A DNA stretch of 15,483 nt, taken from Treponema sp. Lineage in GTDB: Bacteria; Spirochaetota; Spirochaetia; Treponematales; Treponemataceae. Shown in pieces: positions 1-9,000 of this stretch. The stretch's first letter is position 1. Each line of letters starts with the position of its first letter. The notes beneath the pieces were generated by a model that was not told the origin of the DNA, did no database searches, and saw only the letters and a program-made list of their open reading frames with translations. A program made the translations under genes and the position numbers. Where the stretch lies: the NCBI GenBank assembly GCA_024699205.1, contig JAILQA010000447.1, positions 1 to 15,483 of the forward strand, read 5' to 3'.

Positions 1-90
1 GCAGCGTTCAATAATAATAAAGGTAGCAAGAATTCCGCAGATAATAATTGGAATTATTAAAATACCACCTGATTTCAATGTTTCTATCAT
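1..90 (-). CDS. ExbB/TolQ/MotA-type proton channel subunit, N-terminal fragment
   Basis: Only the first 30 codons are inside the window; the rest lies beyond base 1. The visible protein begins MIETLKSGG and continues into a long hydrophobic helix ending FIIIERC. A short amphipathic start, a Gly-Gly turn, one long hydrophobic helix and a closing 'ER' is the usual N-terminus of ExbB/TolQ proton channel proteins, which form the inner-membrane motor that uses proton motive force to energise TonB- or Tol-type envelope processes. Two ATGs stand in tandem at 93 and 90. A strong AAGGAG (97-102) lies 3 bases from the first and 6 from the second, so I chose 90. The gene follows the barrel-protein gene by about 40 bases and is probably in the same operon. 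ExbD and TonB partners would be expected to its left, but this cannot be seen. The family call rests on about 30 residues. Confidence 0.7.
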   Translation of the reverse strand, partial: MIETLKSGGILIIPIIICGILATFIIIERC

Positions 91-96
91 CATTTT

Positions 97-102
97 CTCC
101 TT
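97..102 (-). promoter_or_regulatory. Ribosome binding site AAGGAG of the ExbB-like gene
   Basis: AAGGAG on the minus strand is 6 bases from the ATG at 90 and only 3 bases from the ATG at 93. The spacing favours the second ATG as the start of the proton channel gene. Confidence 0.7.
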
Positions 103-130
103 GAAAAATATATTGCAGTGTTAATCAGTA

Positions 131-1729
131 TTAAAACAGAAATTTAGCCGAAAGCGTTACACTTCCACTCTTAGAAATATATTCTCCGGCATAACTTCTT
201 GCTTGTCCCATAATCAGTTTACAGATATCCTCAGCAGAAAGAATAAACTTAACCGAAGAGGCTGCCTGAATATAAGCTTCAAAATCCAGATAAGGAGTCT
301 TATCTTCAGAATCAATACTGTAGCTTATGCCTGTACTTGCACCCCATTTTCCTTCCTTACTTTGCAAAGAGAAGGTAAGGTCAAAAGTATGCTTATCCTC
401 CAGAACTGGCACATATAGCCAGTTTGAATGCCAGAGGGCGGTAACGGCAAAAAGCTTATATTTATAAGTAATCTCAAAATCAGTTACAAAAGATTCACGC
501 TCCTTCATTGAATATTCATAACAACCATTAACAAAAGCTGAATCATAAAGTGGTTCATAAATACCGTTTCCAAAAGCAGATGTCCTGTAATTTATATCCA
601 GATTAGCAGAAAAACTTGATTTTAATGGAATCATCAAAGAAAATGACGAATACCAGTCTGATGATTCAGCAGGAACAAAGGAAAGTGCAGAGAAATTATA
701 TTCCTTTTCCAATTCATTTATTTTATTCTGCCAGGACATTAATCCGCCCTCTACACTGATTTTAACTTTGCGGTCAGCAAAATAAACAGGAATAAAAGCC
801 TGAATACCAATATCAAAAGGAATAAGGAAGGAATTACCATTCAGATTGTCACCAATAACAAAATCCACATCGCCATAAGCCTTTATTAAATCGTTGGTCC
901 AGGAAAAATCTGCACCAAACTGTCCCCGGTTTGTTCTGTTGTTGAAGGAATATTCTCCTGCAATTCCAGTAGAAATATGTTCGTTATCCCATCGTAAAAA
1001 AAGTGACGGATTTAATTCAAAGGAAGCAGTTCTCTTTATCCATTCTGGGCAATCAAAGCTTTCAGAAGGATTATAGGTAAGCTCTGTAAATCTGTAATAA
1101 AAATCAGAAAAAAGCAGAGAACCTATTGAAAAACCATGCTTTAAGTTCCACAAAAAATCTACGCTTCCATTCAACTGATCTTGATTTATTGAAGAAACAC
1201 TTTCGGCCTTTCCCTGCAAACCATTTCCAGCATCCTCATAATTTGCATTAAGATTAAGAGTAATGTTTTTTATTGAAAAAACTTTGTCCATTGAAATTGT
1301 AGTCTGATTGTTGTTGTAACCATCGGATAATTGGCTGCCAACATAACCGGCCGCTGAATCATGGGAAAAACTGATTTTAAATGGATTATCACCAAAAATC
1401 TTTGAAACAGAAAAATCACCGGTAAAAATTGCTGGATAACCGCCGCCAATTACGCCTTCTGCATAAATCTGTCTCTGATTTGCATCATCCTGGGTTACCA
1501 CCACTTCCTGATTCTGAATAATCTCAACTTCTGGCAATACGGGAACTATTTTTCCACTGTCTGCTGGACTTTCAACCACATCAGAAAAATCCGGAAGTTC
1601 CAGCTCCAGTTCTTCAGTTGAAGTGCCGTCAATAACTGTAGTTAAATCAGGCAATTCAATTTCCTGTGCAAAAAAACTAAAATTGCAGGCAAAAAAAGTC
1701 AAACCTAAAAATATAATAAATCTTTTCAT
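131..1729 (-). CDS. Predicted outer-membrane beta-barrel protein with N-terminal periplasmic linker
   Basis: I do not recognise a named family. The 532-residue protein starts with a signal peptide (about residues 1-21, probable cleavage after FFA). An acidic, proline-containing linker follows (about 22-85), in which a short motif occurs twice: ELPDLTTVI near 25-33 and ELPDFSDVV near 44-52. At residues 75-79 lies EVVVT, which resembles the TonB box of TonB-dependent receptors. From about 90 to the end the sequence alternates polar and aromatic/hydrophobic residues in many short strands and finishes in Phe (SAKFLF), the usual signature of a barrel inserted by the BAM machinery. There is no plug domain of the size found in TonB-dependent receptors. 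A Cys at residue 15 (FFAC) could be read as a loose spirochaetal lipobox, but the hydrophobic core would be very short. It lies between the TPR gene (35-base gap) and the ExbB-like gene, so a role in an energised envelope complex is likely but inferred. The ATG has a strong GGAGG 10 bases upstream. Confidence 0.75.
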   Translation of the reverse strand: MKRFIIFLGLTFFACNFSFFAQEIELPDLTTVIDGTSTEELELELPDFSDVVESPADSGKIVPVLPEVEIIQNQEVVVTQDDANQRQIYAEGVIGGGYPAIFTGDFSVSKIFGDNPFKISFSHDSAAGYVGSQLSDGYNNNQTTISMDKVFSIKNITLNLNANYEDAGNGLQGKAESVSSINQDQLNGSVDFLWNLKHGFSIGSLLFSDFYYRFTELTYNPSESFDCPEWIKRTASFELNPSLFLRWDNEHISTGIAGEYSFNNRTNRGQFGADFSWTNDLIKAYGDVDFVIGDNLNGNSFLIPFDIGIQAFIPVYFADRKVKISVEGGLMSWQNKINELEKEYNFSALSFVPAESSDWYSSFSLMIPLKSSFSANLDINYRTSAFGNGIYEPLYDSAFVNGCYEYSMKERESFVTDFEITYKYKLFAVTALWHSNWLYVPVLEDKHTFDLTFSLQSKEGKWGASTGISYSIDSEDKTPYLDFEAYIQAASSVKFILSAEDICKLIMGQARSYAGEYISKSGSVTLSAKFLF

Positions 1730-1739
1730 AAAATCTAAT

Positions 1740-1744
1740 CCTCC
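1740..1744 (-). promoter_or_regulatory. Ribosome binding site GGAGG of the barrel-protein gene
   Basis: GGAGG lies 10 bases upstream of the ATG at 1729, in the 35-base gap after the TPR gene stop. It supports that start and separate, efficient initiation within an operon. Confidence 0.65.
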
Positions 1745-1764
1745 GCTAATGCAAGCTACTGTAT

Positions 1765-4695
1765 TTATTTTACAATCGCCTTTACCCTTTCAGCCTGTTT
1801 TGACCCCGGATAAAGTTTTACCAGAAGCTGAGCTGTTGCCTTTGCATCTCCCTGCAAATCAGCTGCCATAAAGGCTTCTGCCGCAGAATATAAAGCCGCT
1901 GCTGCTTTACTACCCTTTGCTGAATCAGAATCTTCCGAAAGCCGGTAATACTCTGCCGCCTTTAAATACATTTGTGCAGATAATTTATTCTGCTCTGATT
2001 TTCTATAATAATTTGCAATAAAGTCTGCATTTCCTGCCATGTAAAGGGCTTCATTTGCTTCCGATTGATTATTAAGTAAATCATTTGCAAGAGCATAAGC
2101 CTTTTGTAAATCAGAATCATAACCGCTAGCAGCATAAAGCTGAACAAGTTCCGAACCGCTTATTCTTCCTTTGATTGTTGAAAGCTTTCCATTTTTTTCA
2201 TATTCAGATTGTTTTTCTACGATTACACGGTCAGCCCCAGAAACTATCTGTTCAAGCTCCTTTATACGCAGATTTATTTCATCAGCCTCTGCCTGTTTAG
2301 GGAACTTTTTATAAATATCCCTTGCAATCTTTAAGGCAGAAGAATAATCATTTTGTGCATAATAGGCCTGAATAAGATTTTTTGAACCGTTATAAACATA
2401 AATGCTGTCAGGATACTGAGAAAGCAGGGTTGTATTCTGCATGATACAGCGGTTATAATCAGCTAAAAATAAACTGCATTCGCCACTGAAATAATAGGCT
2501 GCATCAGAAAAACGCCCCTTTACATATTTGTAAATATATTTTGTAAAGCGTTCCTCAGCACTTTTATATTCCTTTACTGAATAATAGAGTTCTCCGCTAT
2601 GGTACATGGCTTCTTCAGCAAGATCTTCGTCAGGATAATCCGTATATATTTTTTCAAAAATCGAATCTGCCTTTACAAGTTCGCTGGCTTTTTCATAAAT
2701 AAGAGCAGTCTGGAACATTGCAGGAAGCTTATATTCAGAACGTCCCTGTGCAAAAGGAGCAAGCTTTTCAACAGCAAGATCATATTTTTCAAAATCCGCA
2801 TAAATCTGTGAACAGAAAAGTGAGGCCTGATATTTTTGAGCCTGAGCTGGAACTTCTGCAATCAATTTTTCTGCACTTGAAACAGCTTTTGTATAATCAC
2901 CAAGCATAATTCCCGCTCTTGCCGAAAGCTGATAAGCATCACAGACTAATTTTTTGCTGTGAGCATATTTTTTAGTATATTTATCAAAAGCGGAATAGGC
3001 TTCTTCATAATTTCCAGCTTTATAAGAAGAATAAGCCGAATAAAAAACAGCCATTGCTTTATCAGCATCTCCATCTTCACTTGCCGCAATAAAGGAATCA
3101 AAGTTTTTTTTAGCAGCTGCATAATTCTGTAAATTAAAATCGGCAATTCCAAGAATATAAAGCTGTTGAGGTAATTTTACATTTTGAACAAGTTCTTTTG
3201 CCTTTGACCAGTTTTTAAGATTACACAAAACCTTTGCATATTCAATGCAGTTTCTGTCATCCATAACATTCTGAGATTTCTGAGCTTTCTGGGAATAAAG
3301 TTTTGAATAAAGCTTTTCGGCCTGTGAATATTTTTTCTCTTTTGCAAGAATTGAAGCATATAAAAGCTGATTTTCTAATACAGATAAATCTTTTGTAATA
3401 AGAGCTTCTGCTTTTTCGTAATTCATATTTTTATAATAGGCAGAAGCTGCAATATAATAAACCTGGAAATCCGGATTTTCAATTTTTTCATAATTATTAA
3501 GGATAAAGCTCCAGTCGTTTTTACAAAAAGCCGCATAAATTAAAAGAGAATAATACGAATCAAGGATATTTTTTGTCTGAGAATCTTTGATTTGCGCTTC
3601 AAGTCCAATTAGTTTTTCAAAAACCTCTGCTGCTTTTTCCTTTTTTGCAGATAAATCGCTGGCAGGCACCTGCTCAAGGTCAATTTTTGCCTGATACAAA
3701 TGAATTATCAGATTTACTGACGGAATATTTTTTTCTTGTGCATAGGAAAAACATTCTTTTGCCTTTGAAAAATCTCCCTGTTTGTATGAATCAATTCCAA
3801 GTCTTGTCCAGAACTCTGCCAGGGTATTGTCAGGATTGGCCTTAGAATTATTTATTTTTTCAAGGATTTCTGACGGTTCATTTTTAAGATTATTCTGTGA
3901 CGAAATGATATAAGCTTTTTTTAAGGCAGTAACACTTATGTTTTCATTCTGATTTTCAATAAGCCCAAGATATAAATCATAAGCTTTCTGTGGATTCTTT
4001 GTCTGACTATAAGCATCGGCTGCATACATCGTTAAAAATGTGAAAACATCTTCATCAAAATCATTTTGATTAAGCTGCTCATACAAAGTAACAGTCTTAT
4101 TAAAACGAGACGTCTGCTCATAAGAGACAAAAAGCTGCTGCAGGGCCTGGGCATAATCATGATGAGAATAAGCCTTTCCATTCTGAATTACATATTCCAG
4201 AGGAAGGACAGCTTTTTCAAACTGATTTATTTTAAAATAAGTTTTTGCCCCGTACAGAAGAGCGGCCGCATAATATTCATCATTTTTTTCTTTCTGGGCA
4301 ATTGAAGCTGATTTATAAAAAGCCTCTGCTGCCTTGGAATATTCAGCAGGATAATAGTAGGACAAGCCCAAAAGATAATGAACCCGGGAAAATCCTTCTG
4401 AACCAAAATGCATTTGCGGAATAAGATTGAGACAGGTTTGTTCAGCATTTGAATATTGTCCCAGTTTTATAAAGGCTTCAGCTTTTAAAATCAAAGCTGG
4501 ATTTATAAACACAGATTCCGGAAAATGCCTTTCTAAAAGTTCAGTTTTTTCTACTACGCCGGGATAATACTCTGTATTAAAATAGGAATTGATTTCATTA
4601 TAAAGCGAAATCTCCGATTCGTTTGTTGAAATACCAGAAGCATAAAGCCGGAAAAAAACTGAAAAAAGTAAAACAAAAAATATCTTCTTCTTCAT
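1765..4695 (-). CDS. Large exported tetratricopeptide-repeat (TPR) protein
   Basis: The protein has about 976 residues. It begins MKKKIFFVLLFSVFFRLYA, a clear signal peptide, so it should act in the periplasm or on a membrane surface facing it. Almost all the rest is helical repeats of TPR type, for example the modules around 'KKYSQAEKLYSKL', 'NLQNYAAAKKNF', 'KAGNYEEAYSAFDKY' and 'SVKEYKSAEERF'. The block at about 675-800, with recurring 'YPD' and 'FPKQ' helix ends, resembles the TPRs of YbgF/CpoB and BamD, which bind Tol or BAM partners; this is a resemblance only. The C-terminus has one more repeat ending in 'KLYPGSKQAERVKAIV'. TPR proteins are scaffolds with no catalytic residues. The frame stays open upstream to a TTG at 4704, but the ATG at 4695 starts directly at the signal peptide and is preferred, although its binding site is weak (GGA, 4 bases away). 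It lies 16 bases after the previous gene and 35 before the barrel gene. Confidence 0.85.
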   Translation of the reverse strand: MKKKIFFVLLFSVFFRLYASGISTNESEISLYNEINSYFNTEYYPGVVEKTELLERHFPESVFINPALILKAEAFIKLGQYSNAEQTCLNLIPQMHFGSEGFSRVHYLLGLSYYYPAEYSKAAEAFYKSASIAQKEKNDEYYAAALLYGAKTYFKINQFEKAVLPLEYVIQNGKAYSHHDYAQALQQLFVSYEQTSRFNKTVTLYEQLNQNDFDEDVFTFLTMYAADAYSQTKNPQKAYDLYLGLIENQNENISVTALKKAYIISSQNNLKNEPSEILEKINNSKANPDNTLAEFWTRLGIDSYKQGDFSKAKECFSYAQEKNIPSVNLIIHLYQAKIDLEQVPASDLSAKKEKAAEVFEKLIGLEAQIKDSQTKNILDSYYSLLIYAAFCKNDWSFILNNYEKIENPDFQVYYIAASAYYKNMNYEKAEALITKDLSVLENQLLYASILAKEKKYSQAEKLYSKLYSQKAQKSQNVMDDRNCIEYAKVLCNLKNWSKAKELVQNVKLPQQLYILGIADFNLQNYAAAKKNFDSFIAASEDGDADKAMAVFYSAYSSYKAGNYEEAYSAFDKYTKKYAHSKKLVCDAYQLSARAGIMLGDYTKAVSSAEKLIAEVPAQAQKYQASLFCSQIYADFEKYDLAVEKLAPFAQGRSEYKLPAMFQTALIYEKASELVKADSIFEKIYTDYPDEDLAEEAMYHSGELYYSVKEYKSAEERFTKYIYKYVKGRFSDAAYYFSGECSLFLADYNRCIMQNTTLLSQYPDSIYVYNGSKNLIQAYYAQNDYSSALKIARDIYKKFPKQAEADEINLRIKELEQIVSGADRVIVEKQSEYEKNGKLSTIKGRISGSELVQLYAASGYDSDLQKAYALANDLLNNQSEANEALYMAGNADFIANYYRKSEQNKLSAQMYLKAAEYYRLSEDSDSAKGSKAAAALYSAAEAFMAADLQGDAKATAQLLVKLYPGSKQAERVKAIVK

Positions 4696-4711
4696 AAAAT
4701 CCAAATCGAAA

Positions 4712-6085
4712 TTATTTTATTGAATATGGATAAAACTCCTCTGCCGATCTTACACGCGTAAGATAAACAAAATCATCCTGATAAAGCAGACAAAAATCCT
4801 CCAGTTTGATTGCTCTGCCATTCATGAAAACAAAGCAATTGAACAAACCGTTACTATCAAAATAAGGAAAAAATGCAACACATTCATTAAAAGCCTTTAT
4901 TTCTGGCGAAACACTTCTGTCAGTTCCACGGATTGCTCCAAAATAGAAGGTATCTGGCTCTGAAGCAGCAAGAAGATAGAGTAAAGATTTTAACACTTCC
5001 AGCTTATAGCCTGAATCATTTACAAAAGAAACATTATTCACAATGCCTTTTTCAGAAATTGAACCGGAAAATGGATTTATACAGACATCGACATCTGCCT
5101 GATTGTAAACATAATTTTTTTCGGTATAAACAGAAATAACAGCGCTTGAAAGATTGCGAATCCAGTCCAGCGCAAAGAAGAGATTGTATTTTGTAGAAAG
5201 AACTCCCTGATAGCCGTTTTCTTTTACCTCGACGGTTTCTTTTATAAGAGGCTCGCGTTTCAGACGGCTTCCTGCAATAGGTTCAATAAGTCCGTCGGCA
5301 ATCCACTTTATAAATCCGGCAGAAGAAAGATAAAGATTTTGCTTCTGATTTTCTGCAAGAACCGCTTCAAAAGGCTTTCCGTTAGTAATTCGTACTACCT
5401 TATCATTTTCATCATACATGGCATCCGGGGCATACATAATAGACGGAAGATTTTCCTTGATTACGGCACTCATCTGCAAAATGCTGTGATAATCACTCTT
5501 GTCGGTAGTTACATAATTCCAGGGCAAAATTGATTTTGTAACATTCAGAACATCTTCAAAGGAAGCTTTATAAAAAAGTTCAAAGGGAACGCCGCATGGA
5601 ATACTTCGCGAAACATAATTGTCAAAAATCACCATATCAGCAAAAGCGGTACGATTATGGGGTGAAAACTGAATGTAAACTTCACTATTCGGCTTAAAAT
5701 AATATCTGATTCTTATGGGTTTATTTGTTTTTTTATCTTTTATTAAAACCCAGCTGCCAGGATTATCACCTGGAAAAACTTCTGTTTTTTGAGTTCTGGT
5801 CTCTTTATCCGAAATAATTTTAACGTTGATTTCTGCGGCTGGAGAAACAAAAATATTATAAGTACTTTCGGATTCTTCAAGCCTTACCTGGAACTTTTGT
5901 CCTGCAGAATTGATATAAATCTCCTGAAGGTTATTGCGGATATTTTCCAAATCATTTTCAAACCAGTTTTCTACAAGCTTTGCCCTAATTTCTGAAGAAT
6001 CTGGAATTCCCCAGGAATTATAGGCAGAAAAAACAGGAATCATTAATAAAGAGAAAATAATGGCCGCTAATAAACATTTCTTCAT
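4712..6085 (-). CDS. Exported protein of unknown family
   Basis: I do not recognise this 457-residue protein. It starts with a classical signal peptide (MKKCLLAAIIFSLLMIPVFSA, cleavage near residue 20), so the mature protein is periplasmic or surface located. The Cys at position 4 is too early for a lipobox. The body is mixed alpha/beta, rich in Tyr, Phe and Asn, with no further membrane segment. Around residues 70-160 there is a run of short beta-like strands (for example 'RIRYYFKPNSEVYIQFSP'). No catalytic motif is evident. The ATG lies only 2 bases after the stop of the activase gene, and its ribosome binding site is inside the activase coding end, so translation of the two is probably coupled. 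The TPR gene follows after 16 bases. The position suggests the same envelope function as the TPR and barrel proteins, but that is inference. The ATG is well supported by AGAGG 7 bases upstream. Confidence 0.8.
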   Translation of the reverse strand: MKKCLLAAIIFSLLMIPVFSAYNSWGIPDSSEIRAKLVENWFENDLENIRNNLQEIYINSAGQKFQVRLEESESTYNIFVSPAAEINVKIISDKETRTQKTEVFPGDNPGSWVLIKDKKTNKPIRIRYYFKPNSEVYIQFSPHNRTAFADMVIFDNYVSRSIPCGVPFELFYKASFEDVLNVTKSILPWNYVTTDKSDYHSILQMSAVIKENLPSIMYAPDAMYDENDKVVRITNGKPFEAVLAENQKQNLYLSSAGFIKWIADGLIEPIAGSRLKREPLIKETVEVKENGYQGVLSTKYNLFFALDWIRNLSSAVISVYTEKNYVYNQADVDVCINPFSGSISEKGIVNNVSFVNDSGYKLEVLKSLLYLLAASEPDTFYFGAIRGTDRSVSPEIKAFNECVAFFPYFDSNGLFNCFVFMNGRAIKLEDFCLLYQDDFVYLTRVRSAEEFYPYSIK

Positions 6086-6087
6086 TT

Positions 6088-9000
6088 TTATACCTCTTTT
6101 GCAGGTTCTATGTCGGTTGCTCCTTCCGCATAACGAATTTCCGGTTTTACAAGAGAACCGTCTTTCATACGAATCAAGCCGTCTTTTGTTTCATCCGGAT
6201 GTTTTCCAATTGGCGCATTAGAAAGCAAAAGCTTCAACCTGTTCAACTGATTTACCTCTGAACTGCCCGGGTCATAATCAATTGCACTAATATTGGCATC
6301 AGGGAAACGGCGTCGCAATTCTTTTATCATACCTTTACCAGTTACATGGTTAGGCAGACAGGCAAAAGGCTGAACACAGGCTATACTTGGAGCACCTTCA
6401 TTGATTAATTCTACCATTTCTGCTGTTAAGAACCAACCTTCTCCCATCTGGTTACCAAGCTGTACTATATCATCGACACCTTTCATTAATTTATAAATTG
6501 ATGACGGCGCTTCAAAACGCTTACTTTGCGAAAGTCGCCTCTTTATCTGCCTTCTGTACAATTCCAGAGCCCAGACAAAGAGTTTTGCCATGCGTTTTTT
6601 CTTTGCAGAGATTCCCAAATCATGATGTTTGATAATATCAACCGAGAAGGAATAGAAGAAAAAGTCTGCCAGATCAGGCATTACACATTCTGCACCTTCG
6701 CTTTCAATAGTTTTTACAATATGATTGTTTGCTGTAGGGTGGAATTTAACAAGGATTTCTCCAACAACACCTACTCTTGGCTTTTTGATTGGTTTTAATG
6801 GAAGATTGTCAAAATCCTTTATAATTCCATTTATCAGCTTAATATACTGCTTGTGAGAAACATGTTTTGTAAACATTGCTTCTGCCTTATCATTCCATTT
6901 TTGATAAAGCTGATTTGCACTGCCCGGGACATCTTCGTAAGGACGGGTTCTATACAAAACTCGCATAAAGAGGTCGCCAATCATCATTGCTTTGATTGCA
7001 TTGTCCAGAAGCGGCAGAGTAAACTTAAAGCCTGGATTTGATTCAAAGCCCTGGGCACTCATGCTTATTACAGGAATATGTCCCCAGCCTGCATCGTTCA
7101 AGGCACGTCGAATAAAACCAATGTAATTTGTAGCACGGCAACCGCCACCAGTTTGAGTAATTACAAGAGAAACATGATCCAAATCATATTTTCCGCTTTC
7201 AAGGGCGGCAATCATCTGTCCTGCAACAAGAATTGACGGATAGCAGGCATCATTATTTACATATCTTAAACCGGCATCTACGGCTTTTGGGTCAACAGCA
7301 TCAAGAATTACAAATCTGTAACCTGCTGATTCAAAGGCTTTTTGCAAAAGCTTAAAATGAATAGGCGACATCTGTGGGCCGATGATTGTATGGGTATACT
7401 TCATTTCTTTGGTAAAGACAGCCCTGTGATATGCCGCAGATTTTGGCGCAGGCTTTTTAGTCTGATTTCTTCGGCGCTCTTTTACAGCAGCAATCAGGGA
7501 ACGGATTCTTATTCGGACTGCACCAAGATTGCTTCCTTCATCAATCTTTATCAGCGTGTACATTCTGTTTTTGGCCCGTAAAATCTCATCAACCTGGTCG
7601 GCAGTAACGGCATCCAGACCGCAACCAAAAGAAGTAAGCTGAACTAATTCCAAATCAGGCATTTCGCTTACAAAGCTTGCGGCTCTGTACAAGCGGTTGT
7701 GATAGGTCCACTGGTCAATAATTCGCAAGGGGCGCTCAATATTTCCAAGATGAGCAAGGGAATCCTCAGTAAAGACTGCAAGATTTAACCCGTTTATTAA
7801 TTCAGGAATACCGTGATTGATTTCCGGGTCAAGATGATAAGGACGACCTGCAAGAACAATTCCGCTTGCACCACGACGAATAATTTCTTCAAGGGCTTCT
7901 TCGCCGGCAATCTGAACTTCTTCCTTAAAGGCTTCCTGCTCTTTCCAGGCAGCTTCTACTGCGGCACGGATTTTTTCTTTGTTCAAAGTCGGAAAATGAG
8001 GCAAAAGCTCTTCGCAAAGACGGTCTGCAAGTTTATCTTTATCGTAAATAGGCAGGAAGGGATTCATGTAAAGAATTGACGGATCCTGTCTTAATTCATC
8101 TACGTTATTTCTAAGAACCTCCGGATAAGAGGTTACAATTGGGCAGTTATAATGATTTCCAGCAGTAGGGTCTTCTACGCGTTCATAAGGAGCACAAGGA
8201 TAGAAAATAAACTTCACGCCGCGCTGAATCAAACTTACAACATGACCGTGACTTATTTTTCCTGGATAACAAACTGATTCTGACGGAATAGTTTCCAGGC
8301 CTTTTTCGTAAACATTTCGGCTTGAACGCTGTGACAGAATTACACGGAAACCAAGTTCATTAAAGAAGGTAAACCACAATGGATAATTCTCGTACATATT
8401 CAGTACGCGAGGAATACCAACATCACCAAGAGGTGCATCTTCGGGTTTACGTGGCACATATTTGAAAAGGCGTTTGTACTTCCAGGCAAAAAGGTTTGGT
8501 AAAGGTCCGTTATCTTCGTCTTCATCCAGACCGGTATTCTTTTTGTTGCTGGCATCTATAACATGGCCTTCAATTTCTGCGCCGCGTTCACAACGGTTTC
8601 CTGTAATAAAGGTACGGGATTTTTCGCCGGTTGAGAAAGTATTTATTGTTAATAAACAGTTGTTCTGACATTTTCCACAACGACGTAAATCCAAATTAAC
8701 ATGGAAATTTTCAAGCTGTTCAAGAGTTGCCAGAGAAGAATGAACCTCGTGGACAGTGCCTTCTGGTTCGCCCGGTTTTGGTGCCGTCAAATCACACCAC
8801 TGGTCATAAGCAATCAGCGCCGATCCATAAGCGCCCATGAGACCGGCCACATCTGGACGATAAACTTCTACACCGGCAATTTTTTCAAAAGCACGTAAAA
8901 TTGCATCATTAAAGAAAGTTCCGCCCTGAACTACAACCTTTGAACCTATATCGCTGGCTTTTCTAAGTTTAATTACCTTAAATAGGGCATTTTTAATTAC

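Noticed and set aside
1683..1729. Lipoprotein signal in the barrel protein (FFAC at residues 12-15)
   Set aside because: The hydrophobic core before the Cys would be only about 10 residues, and an ordinary signal peptide ending at FFA fits a C-terminal-Phe barrel better. It is not fully excluded, because spirochaetal lipoboxes are loose.
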